A stretch of DNA of 64,000 nucleotides from Paenibacillus sp. BIC5C1 (GCF_032399705.1 NZ_CP135922.1:4650001-4714000); one strand, 5' to 3'. Counted from the stretch's first letter, positions 55,785-64,000 are shown. Notes: a model not told the origin generated them from the letters alone. Numbers and translations are program-made.

Positions 55785-56000
55785 TTAAATGGGTAACATT
55801 CCTCGATGTTCCGCCACGGATTTACAAGAACTGCATACACCTGCAACATTTCCCTGGGAAGTCGCATAATGCACGATGGACTTCACTTTTTTACTACAGA
55901 TGGAACAATATTGCCTCCTTTCGCTTTTTGGAGTGTAATCGGATAGGTTTACTACGTTTGAGTTTGATTTGAACCTGCGCACAAAGTTCAGCCATTTCAT
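55785..56000 (-). CDS. hypothetical small zinc-finger protein
   Basis: 71 residues with two Cys pairs (YCSICSKKVKS and VCSSCKSVAEH) and a basic N terminus (NFVRRFKS). It lies 90 bp upstream of the other zinc-ribbon gene in the same direction. Function unknown. Confidence 0.5.
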   Translation of the reverse strand: MKWLNFVRRFKSNSNVVNLSDYTPKSERRQYCSICSKKVKSIVHYATSQGNVAGVCSSCKSVAEHRGMLPI

Positions 56001-56163
56001 CTCTTTCTCTCTCTTCCTGGTTTGCCTTCTAAGGGGTGAATTGCTTATGCTTGGGCAAAAATTGATCCTGCATTGGTTATGTATACGATTCCAAGTTGTG
56101 CATGACTATCTCATAATCTATTCGACGTTTTGAGCCTTTTTCCTGTTTTTGATCTCTACGCAT

Positions 56164-56222
56164 ACAAAAAAAACCGACAGAACCTTCCCTAACCTCTTGT
56201 AGAAGAAGGGAACTTCCGTCGG
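56164..56222 (-). terminator. strong terminator
   Basis: AACCGAC...GTCGGTT outer stem plus CTTCCCT/AGGGAA inner stem, eight T on the minus strand. Confidence 0.85.
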
Positions 56223-56232
56223 TTAACTAGCC

Positions 56233-56877
56233 TTATTTATAAAACGTTCCAAGTACCTCCAGCGCAGGTGAGCGCTCGATTCGAAACGGATAGATATATC
56301 CCTGATTCAGCTTCACAAATTTTCGACTCCACAGATCAAGTCCAGTTGTAAATTGGTACGCCTGATATATAAATTTGGAACAATAGTTTCGTTCAATGCT
56401 GCGCAGATTTGTCTGCAATCGGTAAAATTTCACCTGCTTGTAATGATCCTGCACCCACTGCGCTGCCTTTACACCAGCCTGATTCAAACGGGAACGAAAC
56501 ACAATGAAACGATCTCCCTCATAAAAGCGGGTGATGTACCAATCCAAGGAATCGGCAAACACAGGTCCATAAGGATGTACGTGATACACTTTACCGTCCA
56601 GTCCAATAATTCCCATATGCCCGGCGTAATAAGTCGATTCCGAACTTGGTGTATATAAAATATCTCCCGGCTCCAGCTTCATCTGGCCCAAAGCAGTAAT
56701 AGGCAAATCCTGATGCAGTCTTTTGGCCGCTGAACGTGCGCGCCTTCCCTCCACCAATAGTCGGTGCATTTTTCCAGCAACAGCGAGATAGACTTCCGAC
56801 CATTTGATCCGTTTTTTCTCAGTGCCTTTGAACCACCGATGAATGAATGTGGATATACGTTGAGATTCTTTTTTCAT
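56233..56877 (-). CDS. YiiX/YebB-like (NlpC/P60 permuted) cysteine hydrolase
   Basis: 214 residues. EPGDILYTPSSES and YYAGHMGIIG carry the His of a circularly permuted papain-fold site, and RNYCSKFIYQAYQ the Cys. A basic N terminus without signal peptide. Family members cleave amide or peptide bonds in lipids or cell wall. GGAG lies 8 nt before ATG 56877. Substrate unknown. Confidence 0.72.
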   Translation of the reverse strand: MKKESQRISTFIHRWFKGTEKKRIKWSEVYLAVAGKMHRLLVEGRRARSAAKRLHQDLPITALGQMKLEPGDILYTPSSESTYYAGHMGIIGLDGKVYHVHPYGPVFADSLDWYITRFYEGDRFIVFRSRLNQAGVKAAQWVQDHYKQVKFYRLQTNLRSIERNYCSKFIYQAYQFTTGLDLWSRKFVKLNQGYIYPFRIERSPALEVLGTFYK

Positions 56878-57023
56878 ATTCTGCACTCCACTCTAATCTG
56901 TTTGACGTTTCTTGATGTTTTTCCCCACATATAAGGCTCATTATAGACAGTTGATGATTCATGTTCAATTCCGGTGCCTGTTCTATGTTGTGCAATTCGA
57001 GGAGGTTCATACCGAAAATGGAA

Positions 57024-57057
57024 TCAAAAAAAGCAGTTCCGGCATTAGCCAGAACTA
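57024..57057 (-). terminator. terminator after the NADP reductase gene
   Basis: AGTTC.GGC-TAAT-GCC.GAACT stem then seven T on the minus strand. Confidence 0.8.
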
Positions 57058-57101
57058 CGTCATTTGATTTGAATTTGGAGTTGCAGTTATATGAAGAGAT
57101 T

Positions 57102-58139
57102 CTATTCTTCCACAACCCCGAGTGCTTTATTTTTCTCCTTAAAACGGCTGTTATGGGAAGACACATAGGCAACTTTCTCCGCCTCAGGGTCCATATACAG
57201 TTTTGCACTGTTTACCGCAAGGGCTGCATCCGTAAATGTACCGGCAATCAGATACAATTTACTTCCATAATCGACAAAGTCTCCTGCAGCGAAGACGCCT
57301 GGAATATTCGTTTGCAGCTTCTCTGTTGTGGTCACATGCCATTCACCAAGATCAAGTCCCCAATCCCGGATCGGGCCAAAATCACTCTTCATGCCATGGT
57401 TGACGATAATCGCATCCACATCAAGAACTTCACTCTCACCTGTCTCCACATGGGATATTGTCACCTGCTCGATGATCTCCCCACTTTGACTATGTAGGGT
57501 ATCAACGGCATATGGTGTACGAATATCCACTGAGGATTCTCTCATTCGCAGTACATTGCGCTCCAATCCGCCAAAGCGGTCACGACGATGCACCACCGTC
57601 ACTTGCTCTGCCAAAGCTTCTAGCTCATTGGCCCAATCGACCGCGGAATCACCTCCACCTGAGATCAGTACCCGTTTGCCACGGAAAGGCTCCAGCTCCT
57701 GTACCGTATAGTGAAGATTGGTAACCTCATAACGGTCAGCGCCTTCAAGCTCCAGCTTCGCCATTTTATATATACCATACCCGATCGCCAATATGACGGT
57801 ACGTGTCCAGTGTTGTTCTCCTGTATTCGATGTCAGCAGAATTGTGCCATCAGGCTGACGCTCAAATCCTTCAATTTGCTGTTCAAACACAATCGTTGGC
57901 TCAAACGTTCTCGCCTGTTCTTCCAGCTGTTTAATCAAATTTTCACACAGAATCGGGGTAACACCGCCAACGTCCCAGATCATTTTTTCTGGATAGAAGA
58001 GCATACGACCACCCAATTTATCCCGCGCCTCAATCAACTTGGTCTTCATATCACGCATGCCGCTGTAAAATGCAGAATACATGCCGGCAGGTCCTCCGCC
58101 GATAATTGTTACATCATATAATTCCAAATGCTGATCCAT
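57102..58139 (-). CDS. ferredoxin/flavodoxin-NADP reductase (YumC/YcgT type)
   Basis: 345 residues of the thioredoxin-reductase-like fold without the redox CxxC. FAD site [23 protein letters not shown] site [16 protein letters not shown], and [25 protein letters not shown] lies 7 nt before ATG 58139. A Fur-box-like site just upstream suggests iron control, as for YcgT. It may reduce ferri-siderophores or supply ferredoxin electrons. Confidence 0.92.
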   Translation of the reverse strand: MDQHLELYDVTIIGGGPAGMYSAFYSGMRDMKTKLIEARDKLGGRMLFYPEKMIWDVGGVTPILCENLIKQLEEQARTFEPTIVFEQQIEGFERQPDGTILLTSNTGEQHWTRTVILAIGYGIYKMAKLELEGADRYEVTNLHYTVQELEPFRGKRVLISGGGDSAVDWANELEALAEQVTVVHRRDRFGGLERNVLRMRESSVDIRTPYAVDTLHSQSGEIIEQVTISHVETGESEVLDVDAIIVNHGMKSDFGPIRDWGLDLGEWHVTTTEKLQTNIPGVFAAGDFVDYGSKLYLIAGTFTDAALAVNSAKLYMDPEAEKVAYVSSHNSRFKEKNKALGVVEE

Positions 58140-58181
58140 GTAGTTACCTCCATCAGTTCGATCCAAAACGCTCGACTATTT

Positions 58182-58200
58182 GATATCGATTCTCATTATC
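58182..58200 (-). promoter_or_regulatory. Fur box upstream of the reductase gene
   Basis: GATATCGATTCTCATTATC matches the 19-bp Fur consensus GATAATGATAATCATTATC at 15-16 positions. Confidence 0.65.
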
Positions 58201-58299
58201 ACTCTTTTCCTAGTCTAATGGGAAACTTATCAAATTACAATGGCTAAAATTCAAACATTTCTTATACAAAACTACCATCGTTTTTTTATTTATTGATTA

Positions 58300-59801
58300 C
58301 TCAACTTTCGCACCTAGAATATTGAGTCAACCCCTTGTGGGCGTAAGAGAATTTAAACATTACTGTTTCTCTTGACAAAAAAAACACCTTGCTTGTTTAG
58401 TATCATGGAAGTGCGACCAACCATGAACAAGAAAGGTGTGTAACCCTATGTTACAACAACATTCCCTGTCTGACCAGTCTCGTTTTTCTAAACTTTTTGC
58501 TTCACTTCACATCGGGAAAGCTTTGCGGCATGCAGGGATTTCCAAATCGTTTGGTCTTTCGAGTTTAGCTATTTTTCGAATCGTGTTCTCCTTGGTTTTT
58601 GAAGGGAAGAACTGGTTTCGCCTGTTGGAGAGTAACCGCGGAGCCGATCTGCCAGGTAAAGATGTCATCTATCGATTCTTGAATCAATCTTCCTTTGCTT
58701 GGCGGCGATTTTTGCAGACATTAAGTCTCCAGATCGTACGCTATTTTGAAACGCTCATTTCCTCCAAACGCGTACGTGTATTTATTGTGGATGATTCGGT
58801 GCTCAGCCGAAACCGGAGTAAAAAAGCAGAACTGCTGGCACGTGTGTTTGACCATTCTGCAGGCAGGTACATCAAAGGCTACACGATGCTCACACTCGGC
58901 TGGTCGGACGGTTTTAGCTTTGCACCGCTCGATTTTGTCATGCTGTCTTCCGCCAAACTGGCCAATCGTTTTTGCGAAATGGCCTCCCATCTCTCGAAAC
59001 GCAGCCATGGATACAAACGCCGAATAGAGTCTTTTTCTCGGAAGCCCGATGCCGTTGTGGGCTTGTTAGATCGGGCGTTAAAAGCCAGCTTCACGGCGGA
59101 TTATGTTTTGATGGACAGCTGGTTTACGCAGGTTCCATTACTTCGCGAGCTCACAGCCAGAGGTCTGCCGGTGATTGGAATGATTAAAGAAATGAAGCAA
59201 CGGTATCTCGTACAGGGACAGCGTATGACGCTAGGTGCTGTGTTTCAAAGCCTGCCTAAATCGAGTTCAAAAGACATCAAAGGCTCCGTGGTCGTACATA
59301 CGTCGTGCGGTCTGCCCGTGAAGCTTGTTTTTGTGCGCAATCGGAATAAAAGACGGGAATGGCTTACCATTTTAAGTACAGACGTCACGCTGGATGCGGC
59401 AGAAATTGTACGAATTTACGGCATGCGTTGGAGTATTGAGACCTTTTTTAAAGTGACCAAAAGCTATTTAAAACTAGGAACCGAATTTCAGGGCCGTTCC
59501 TTCGACCAACTGATTAGCCACACGACGGTTGTATTCAGCCGTTATTTAGCGATGGAATACGAACGACGCGAAACCAATGATGACCGAACCCTGGGAGGAC
59601 TCTTTTTCCTCTTTGCCGATGAGGTTCGGGATCTGGACTTTCAAACCGCGCTTCAGCAGCTGATGCGTTTATTTCTCGACATGTCTCAAGCGAAAACGAA
59701 AACGAACAAAATGGACGTTTTTTGTCAACTACAAGAATGGATCTCCGGTTTACCCAGCTATATCAAGGGTTTGTTTGGAGATTTAAGCTGCGAAAGTTGA
59801 G
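58300..59801 (+). mobile_element. IS4-family insertion sequence
   Basis: 1502 bp with 13-bp perfect terminal inverted repeats CTCAACTTTCGCA (58300-58312 and complement 59789-59801), flanked by the 7-bp target duplication TTGATTA (58293-58299, 59802-59808). The right duplication contains the stop codon of the neighbouring minus-strand gene. Intact ends and transposase suggest a recent, possibly active insertion. IS family assigned from the transposase. Confidence 0.85.
58448..59800 (+). CDS. IS4-family transposase
   Basis: 450 residues with RNase H-fold DDE transposase layout: VFIVDDSVLSRN (first Asp), YVLMDSWFTQ (second Asp) and the IS4 YREK signature in YGMRWSIETFFKVTK. AAAGGTG lies 9 nt before ATG 58448. 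The stop codon lies within the right terminal repeat. Confidence 0.93.
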   Translation: MLQQHSLSDQSRFSKLFASLHIGKALRHAGISKSFGLSSLAIFRIVFSLVFEGKNWFRLLESNRGADLPGKDVIYRFLNQSSFAWRRFLQTLSLQIVRYFETLISSKRVRVFIVDDSVLSRNRSKKAELLARVFDHSAGRYIKGYTMLTLGWSDGFSFAPLDFVMLSSAKLANRFCEMASHLSKRSHGYKRRIESFSRKPDAVVGLLDRALKASFTADYVLMDSWFTQVPLLRELTARGLPVIGMIKEMKQRYLVQGQRMTLGAVFQSLPKSSSKDIKGSVVVHTSCGLPVKLVFVRNRNKRREWLTILSTDVTLDAAEIVRIYGMRWSIETFFKVTKSYLKLGTEFQGRSFDQLISHTTVVFSRYLAMEYERRETNDDRTLGGLFFLFADEVRDLDFQTALQQLMRLFLDMSQAKTKTNKMDVFCQLQEWISGLPSYIKGLFGDLSCES

Positions 59802-59805
59802 TTGA

Positions 59806-61785
59806 TTACTTTACTTTGGGTGCTGCCAGTATATGCTCGACAACGAAATCAATCTGCTTGTTGATGGAATAGATATCCGAGTAATAGAAGAAATCAAAGT
59901 CAATTTCGATTAGACGGCCTTCTTTGATAGCGGGTATGCTATTCCAGATTGGGTTATCGTTAAGGTTATCTGCACCTTCATATACCGAACGAAATACGTA
60001 GTCTCCCATATATTCTGGAAGAACCTCCATGGACAAGGTCGAACCTGCCGCGTCGGAAACGACGTCAATTTTTTTCTGGACCGCTTCAGGTGCTTTCATT
60101 TCCAAGTACTCGTATATAGCCTGAGATCCTCGGCCGTATTGCTTACTTTCTACAATGACCATCTCTTTCAGCCCACCCTCGACGATGGAAGCTGTTTTGT
60201 CCAGTATGCCTGCATCAGCAAGTGTTTTCTTGCTCTCTTCGACTTTGCTGTTGAGATTGTCGATTAAAACGTCGGCTTCCTGCTCTTTGCCGAAAATGCT
60301 AGCTATACTATGAAGTCTTTCTTCCGTTGTCAATTTCTCATATGGGACATAAACAGTTGGTGCAATATCTTTCAATAGCGTGTAAGTCTCTTCTGAAGGA
60401 ACAATGATCAAATCCGGGTCAAGATCAATAACCGCCTCAGGGTTTGGTTCAAACCAGGTGCCCAGTGAATTTACACCTTCAAGCTCATTCTTATATGCAG
60501 CCCCATCAAATACGTCAGAAGTCGCAATAGGCTTAATTCCAAGCGCTACAACATCTCCTTGAAGATAAAGTACAACAACCCGTTTAGGATTTGCCGGGAC
60601 AACCACATCACCTTTAACCGTGGAGACCGTGCGTGTTCCATTTTCGTTGTTCGTTTGACTACCTGAATCTGATGATGAAGATGCGGCTGTGCTCGTAGAA
60701 GAGTTCGCATTCGTGCCTTCCCCCGTAGCTGTTGTTGTTGCTGAGCCAGCGGAGCATGCCGATAAAAGCATTGTGATGCTTAAAAGTGCAACCAAAATCA
60801 TGCTTGAGCTTGTTTTTCTTCTTTTCATTGATGTAGACCCTCCGTCTATATATTGATAATGATTCTCATAATCAATATATCCTCGCATCCATCTCCAGCC
60901 AATGGACGATTCGGAGAATTGTAATGGACGATCCTCTGCAAGAGTCTGGTCTCTTATTTTCCGCTGATAGAGTGTGGGGGACAGGCCCACATGTTTTTTG
61001 AAAATACGGCTGAAATAATACACATCCGTGTATCCTACTTCTGCCGCGATTTCACGCAGGGTGGCATCAGATCGTACAAGCAGTTTCCGGGCCTTGTTCA
61101 GTCTCGTTTGAATGAGATAATCAATTGGACTGTGTCCTGTCTTTCGTTTAAATTGCATGGATAAATGACGGGAACTGTAGTTGAATTGTTCAGCCAGAAA
61201 ATCCAGAGTTACCTGTTCCCTATAATGTTGCTGAATGTAGCGAAGTGTTTGCTCAATAGGGTCTGGAAGCACTGTTCTGACCTCCTGCTCTGCCAATTGA
61301 AACAACAGCTCATGAATAAATTGGTAGAACAAACTTTTCACTTGAAGCAAGTCCAGTCTGCTCGCCTGATCCCAAGCTTTCTCCAATTCACCAAAAAAGC
61401 GCAATATAACAAGAGGATTGCTCGGCGTAAATCCATATTGCAATGAGAACGGAGCAACCTGAGGAGGTTGTGGCAACCGCCATGTTTTACGATGAGTTGG
61501 GAACGCAAGGAATGCCCTGTAGAACAGCAAATAATATTCAAACTTTTCGCTCACCCGAATATCCAGTGATGATCCTTTACCACCATGCAGAATACAGAAT
61601 CGCTGTACTTCGTGTGTTTTTCCATCCATTTTAAGTTGAGCTGCACCCCGAATACTGTATATAAAAGCGTTTGCCGGAAGTAAATAGGACTCTTGTATCT
61701 CCCCTGCCTCCATGACGATTCGGCGTATATCCAGAATTTTAACAGCCGCGTGGTTCCAGCATTGCATCTGTTCGTTTAATTGCAT
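59806..61785 (-). CDS. AraC regulator fused in frame to siderophore-binding lipoprotein (unit 1)
   Basis: 659 residues, one open frame. Residues 1-100 are a cupin-like AraC sensor (RFCILHGGKGSSLDI); 175-277 are the double helix-turn-helix (LDFLAEQFNYSSRHLSMQFK, LREIAAEVGYTDVYYFSRIF). Residues 300-319 (YIDYENHYQYIDGGSTS) are encoded by a Fur box and ribosome site. Met320 begins a lipoprotein signal (ILVALLSITMLLSAC, lipobox Cys344), a Ser/Thr linker, and a FeuA-like periplasmic-binding domain (about 385-655; ANPKRVVVLYLQGDVVALGI). Two products are possible: full length, and a 340-aa lipoprotein from ATG 60828. TTGGAGAG precedes ATG 61785. Similar in concept to B. subtilis Btr, but with a membrane segment. 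The IS4 element sits at its stop codon. Confidence 0.85.
   Translation of the reverse strand: MQLNEQMQCWNHAAVKILDIRRIVMEAGEIQESYLLPANAFIYSIRGAAQLKMDGKTHEVQRFCILHGGKGSSLDIRVSEKFEYYLLFYRAFLAFPTHRKTWRLPQPPQVAPFSLQYGFTPSNPLVILRFFGELEKAWDQASRLDLLQVKSLFYQFIHELLFQLAEQEVRTVLPDPIEQTLRYIQQHYREQVTLDFLAEQFNYSSRHLSMQFKRKTGHSPIDYLIQTRLNKARKLLVRSDATLREIAAEVGYTDVYYFSRIFKKHVGLSPTLYQRKIRDQTLAEDRPLQFSESSIGWRWMRGYIDYENHYQYIDGGSTSMKRRKTSSSMILVALLSITMLLSACSAGSATTTATGEGTNANSSTSTAASSSSDSGSQTNNENGTRTVSTVKGDVVVPANPKRVVVLYLQGDVVALGIKPIATSDVFDGAAYKNELEGVNSLGTWFEPNPEAVIDLDPDLIIVPSEETYTLLKDIAPTVYVPYEKLTTEERLHSIASIFGKEQEADVLIDNLNSKVEESKKTLADAGILDKTASIVEGGLKEMVIVESKQYGRGSQAIYEYLEMKAPEAVQKKIDVVSDAAGSTLSMEVLPEYMGDYVFRSVYEGADNLNDNPIWNSIPAIKEGRLIEIDFDFFYYSDIYSINKQIDFVVEHILAAPKVK
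60826..60873 (-). promoter_or_regulatory. internal Fur box, ribosome site and ATG inside unit 1
   Basis: Fur box 60855-60873 (minus GATTATGAGAATCATTATC, 17 of 19) lies in a longer TATTGAT...ATCAATA palindrome. GGAGGG (60843-60838) is 9 nt before ATG 60828. All of it is in the open coding frame. It should give iron-controlled synthesis of the lipoprotein alone. Confidence 0.8.
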
Positions 61786-61814
61786 CGATTACTCTCCAAT
61801 CCCAGTCTCACCAG

Positions 61815-61844
61815 GAACAAAGACCTTGTACAGGGTCTTTGTTC
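61815..61844 (-). promoter_or_regulatory. hairpin in the leader of unit 1
   Basis: GAACAAAGACC/GGTCTTTGTTC, 11-base perfect stem with 8-nt loop, between the Fur box at 61902 and the start codon; no T run on the minus side, so a role in RNA stability or attenuation is possible. Confidence 0.5.
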
Positions 61845-61901
61845 TGCAAACCACCCTCTAACCTAGCGTTAGTGGTTCACTATGATTTCTTTATTATAGG
61901 T

Positions 61902-61920
61902 GATAATAATTTTCATTATC
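61902..61920 (-). promoter_or_regulatory. Fur box upstream of unit 1
   Basis: Minus GATAATGAAAATTATTATC, 17 of 19 matches to the Fur consensus, 117 bp before ATG 61785. Confidence 0.75.
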
Positions 61921-61970
61921 AACTGTATTTTGACCGGGATTCAATTTTACCAACCAATGCACCGAAAGAT

Positions 61971-63929
61971 TTATTTTTGATCCGCTTTCTTCGTAAACCA
62001 AGCTGCCAATTCCTCGGTCTGATCCAAGGTTGCAATCGGGTCAAAGTACCATGAACGATCCGGACTCCAGATAAACACACGATCATTCTTGACGGCATCA
62101 AGCGAATTCCATACCGGCTTAGACTTTAATTCCTCTACAGTCAGGTTGTCTGCCGTAAGAATAATGTAATCACCAGCAAAATCGGGTATGGATTCGGACG
62201 AAACTTCAACAAGCTGATCTTTCATTAATATCTCTTTTTTGCCTGCTGGAGGATTCAATCCGAGAGCACTATACACAGCCTGACCTCCACGCCCAAAATT
62301 ATCACCAAAGGCTAACGGTGCTTTATCGTAAAATTGCATAACTGATACTTCTGCATCTGCATCGATTGCTTCACTTACACGCTTCTTGGCATCTGCAATT
62401 CGTCCATCGTAATCGGCCAACCATGACTCAGCCTCTTTTTCCTTGTTCAACGCTTTACCGAAATAAGCGATCTCTTCATGGGTATTTTTCAACTCTCCAT
62501 AAGGAACAACAAGCGTAGGCGCAATTTTGCTAAAAGAATCAAACAAATCAGGATCACCTGTGACAATCAGGTCTGGTTGAAGTTCCAACACCTTTTCAAG
62601 AGAAATGGTTTCGTATTCACCAATATTCTCTACGCCCTCAAGTGATTTGATAAAATAGGGATTCTTTAAATTCATTTCCGGTGTACCGACTGGTTTGATT
62701 CCCAAAGCAATCAGGCTTCCCAAATATAAATCAACTACAATTCGTTTCGGTTCAGCCGGGACCATGATTTCTCCTTTAACCGTCGAGATAATCCGAGGCT
62801 CGGAAGTGCTCGATTGGCTGTCTGCCGTTACTGTGCTAGAGGCATTCGAAGTCCCTTTGCTTTCGGCTGTTACTCCCCCAGAATTACTTGCTGTCCCTGG
62901 CGAGCAGGCACTGAGCAGTAAAGTGAGGCTTAATAAAATACTAAGCAACATTCCCGTTCTTGTCTGTCTATTCATGTACAATGACCCTCCGCGTTTATAT
63001 TGATAATGATTATCATCATCGTTATAAACATACCTTCCAGCTCTTTCGCTGGAAATGTCATTTCGCGCCAATGTTGATGTCAGATCAGGCCATTTTAAGG
63101 GTTCTGATGTTTGCTCCTTGAACTGAAGCGGAGAAACGCCTGTATGTTTTTTGAACATACGTCCCAGATAATATCCGTCCGGATAACCGATGCCTGCTGC
63201 AATCTCATCCAATGTAGCGTCGGTATGCAGCAGCATCTCCTTGGCCTTGAACAAACGGAACTGAATCAAATAGTCGATTGGACTATAACCCGTGGCCTGC
63301 TTGAACTTGCGGGACAGACTTCTGGGACTGCTGCCAATCTTCTCTGCCAGAACATGCAGCGTCAATGGCTCAGCATAAGAGGATTCCACAATTCCGATGA
63401 CTTTGCTGACCTGATCTGTAACGGAATACCGAGCTGCAGCATAAGGAATTTGTGCCGATACTTGCTCTACAAAAGGATAAAACAGGCTTTTTGCCTGAAA
63501 ATGATGTATGGGGTTCTTTTGATTCCATAATGTGTGTATCTGTTTAACTTGCTCATAAAGCACAACTGGTGAATTGGGGGGAAAACCATAGCTGAGCTGA
63601 AATGGATTCGTGCGCTCCAACATGTTTACTAAATCGGTTCTTCCTCCACTTGGCAAGCTTGATTTGTACATAAGGTAGAACAGGTTCAATCCGGATTGTC
63701 CAGCTTCAATATGCAGCACGCTTCCCTTTCCACCATGGAGAACATAAAAACGACTTACTTCATGCTTCTGATCGTTTATGGTCACATAGGCTTTACCCTG
63801 GATGGTGAACACAAACGTGCTCGCAGGGAATTTATATGTTAGCTCCTCAGCTGGCCCTAACTCCATATAACGTATATCCGCAATACTCACAGCAGCATAG
63901 TTCCAGAGTATGTAATAATTATTCCACAT
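61971..63929 (-). CDS. AraC regulator fused in frame to siderophore-binding lipoprotein (unit 2)
   Basis: 652 residues, paralogue of unit 1 with the same order. Cupin-like domain (RFYVLHGGKGSVLHI), double helix-turn-helix (HVLAEKIGSSPRSLSRKFK, LDEIAAGIGYPDGYYLGRMF), regulatory linker (YNDDDNHYQYKRGGSLY), lipoprotein signal (LLSILLSLTLLLSAC, lipobox Cys342) and FeuA-like binding domain (AEPKRIVVDLYLGSLIALGI; FAGDYIILTAD). ATG 63929 aligns with the unit 1 start; an in-frame ATG at 63980 lies inside a Fur box and is less likely. The internal start at 62975 would give a 334-aa lipoprotein. Ligand is probably a ferri-siderophore; the permease genes are not in the window. Confidence 0.85.
   Translation of the reverse strand: MWNNYYILWNYAAVSIADIRYMELGPAEELTYKFPASTFVFTIQGKAYVTINDQKHEVSRFYVLHGGKGSVLHIEAGQSGLNLFYLMYKSSLPSGGRTDLVNMLERTNPFQLSYGFPPNSPVVLYEQVKQIHTLWNQKNPIHHFQAKSLFYPFVEQVSAQIPYAAARYSVTDQVSKVIGIVESSYAEPLTLHVLAEKIGSSPRSLSRKFKQATGYSPIDYLIQFRLFKAKEMLLHTDATLDEIAAGIGYPDGYYLGRMFKKHTGVSPLQFKEQTSEPLKWPDLTSTLARNDISSERAGRYVYNDDDNHYQYKRGGSLYMNRQTRTGMLLSILLSLTLLLSACSPGTASNSGGVTAESKGTSNASSTVTADSQSSTSEPRIISTVKGEIMVPAEPKRIVVDLYLGSLIALGIKPVGTPEMNLKNPYFIKSLEGVENIGEYETISLEKVLELQPDLIVTGDPDLFDSFSKIAPTLVVPYGELKNTHEEIAYFGKALNKEKEAESWLADYDGRIADAKKRVSEAIDADAEVSVMQFYDKAPLAFGDNFGRGGQAVYSALGLNPPAGKKEILMKDQLVEVSSESIPDFAGDYIILTADNLTVEELKSKPVWNSLDAVKNDRVFIWSPDRSWYFDPIATLDQTEELAAWFTKKADQK
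62973..63020 (-). promoter_or_regulatory. internal Fur box, ribosome site and ATG inside unit 2
   Basis: Fur box 63002-63020 (minus GATGATGATAATCATTATC, 18 of 19). GGAGGG (62990-62985) lies 9 nt before ATG 62975, the same spacing as in unit 1, and the reading frame stays open through it. Confidence 0.8.
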
Positions 63930-63978
63930 TTCACTAACCCAACTCCGTCTAAATATATTGACCAAACAGTCCTTACTC

Positions 63979-63997
63979 ATTGATAACCATTATCAAT
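63979..63997 (-). promoter_or_regulatory. Fur box upstream of unit 2
   Basis: Minus ATTGATAATGGTTATCAAT; the 7-1-7 core TGATAATGGTTATCA differs from the Fur consensus at one position. It lies at the window edge. Confidence 0.7.
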
Positions 63998-64000
63998 TAT

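Noticed and set aside
60828..60875. Simple missing stop codon or assembly error joining AraC and lipoprotein genes
   Set aside because: The same in-frame junction with matching linker and spacing occurs independently in the paralogue at 62975-63020, so an error at both is unlikely.
63930..63980. Upstream ATG of unit 2 at 63980
   Set aside because: It lies inside a Fur box and adds 17 residues absent from the paralogue.

Overview
The window looks like a chromosomal piece of a Paenibacillus-type endospore former (Firmicutes, Bacillales). Gene order matches the B. subtilis ytfJ/dacB-spmAB-rluB-resABCDE, rib-scpAB, lysA-spoVA-spoIIA-dacF, xerD-fur-spoIIM and bkd neighbourhoods. Nearly all genes lie on the minus strand, have AGGAGG-type ribosome sites and often GTG or TTG starts, and end in strong stem-loop terminators.

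Layout. 1-2902: N-terminal part of a collagen-like surface/exosporium-type protein with at least 11 tandem modules. 3099-9767: resE, resD, resC, resB, resA (cytochrome c biogenesis and redox two-component system) and rluB. 9992-13247: a secreted trypsin-like protease, then spmB, spmA and dacB (spore cortex maturation). 13326-21611: an AT-rich accessory island bounded by 42-bp direct repeats that lie in the terminator of ytfJ. It carries two sigma-70-like genes, a transglycosylase, a holin-amidase lysis cassette and many small unknown genes, at least five of which are frameshifted. It reads as a decaying prophage remnant. 21624-29030: ytfJ, ytfI, scpB, scpA and the ribDEBAH operon under an FMN riboswitch. 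29170-34016: ppiB, lysA, spoVAF, spoVAB, spoVAA. 34017-36411: an inserted AraC regulator and divergent EamA exporter. 36500-41549: sigF, spoIIAB, spoIIAA, dacF, punA, xerD. 41623-47645: yqzK, fur, spoIIM, endonuclease Q, nudF, mciZ, a yqjE-like peptidase, prli42, lipB. 47812-52896: branched-chain 2-oxoacid dehydrogenase genes (E2, E1-beta, E1-alpha, E3) behind a sigma-A-type promoter. 53147-56877: small membrane proteins, a two-TM ion channel, thymidine kinase, zinc-ribbon unknowns and a YiiX-like papain-fold hydrolase.

57102-64000 is an iron region. It has a Fur-boxed ferredoxin/flavodoxin-NADP reductase, an IS4-family element, and two tandem paralogous ORFs of about 650 codons. Each joins an AraC-type regulator in frame to a siderophore-binding lipoprotein. 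In both, the DNA between the two halves holds a Fur box, a ribosome binding site and an internal ATG, and that regulatory DNA is itself translated as the linker. This is the most unusual system in the window: either a membrane-spanning one-component siderophore sensor, or a regulator gene that reads through into a separately promoted lipoprotein gene.

The genes link sporulation commitment (spoIIA-sigF), septation (spoIIM, mciZ), cortex and germination (dacB, dacF, spmAB, spoVA), respiration (res) and iron control (fur and the Fur boxes at 58-64 kb).
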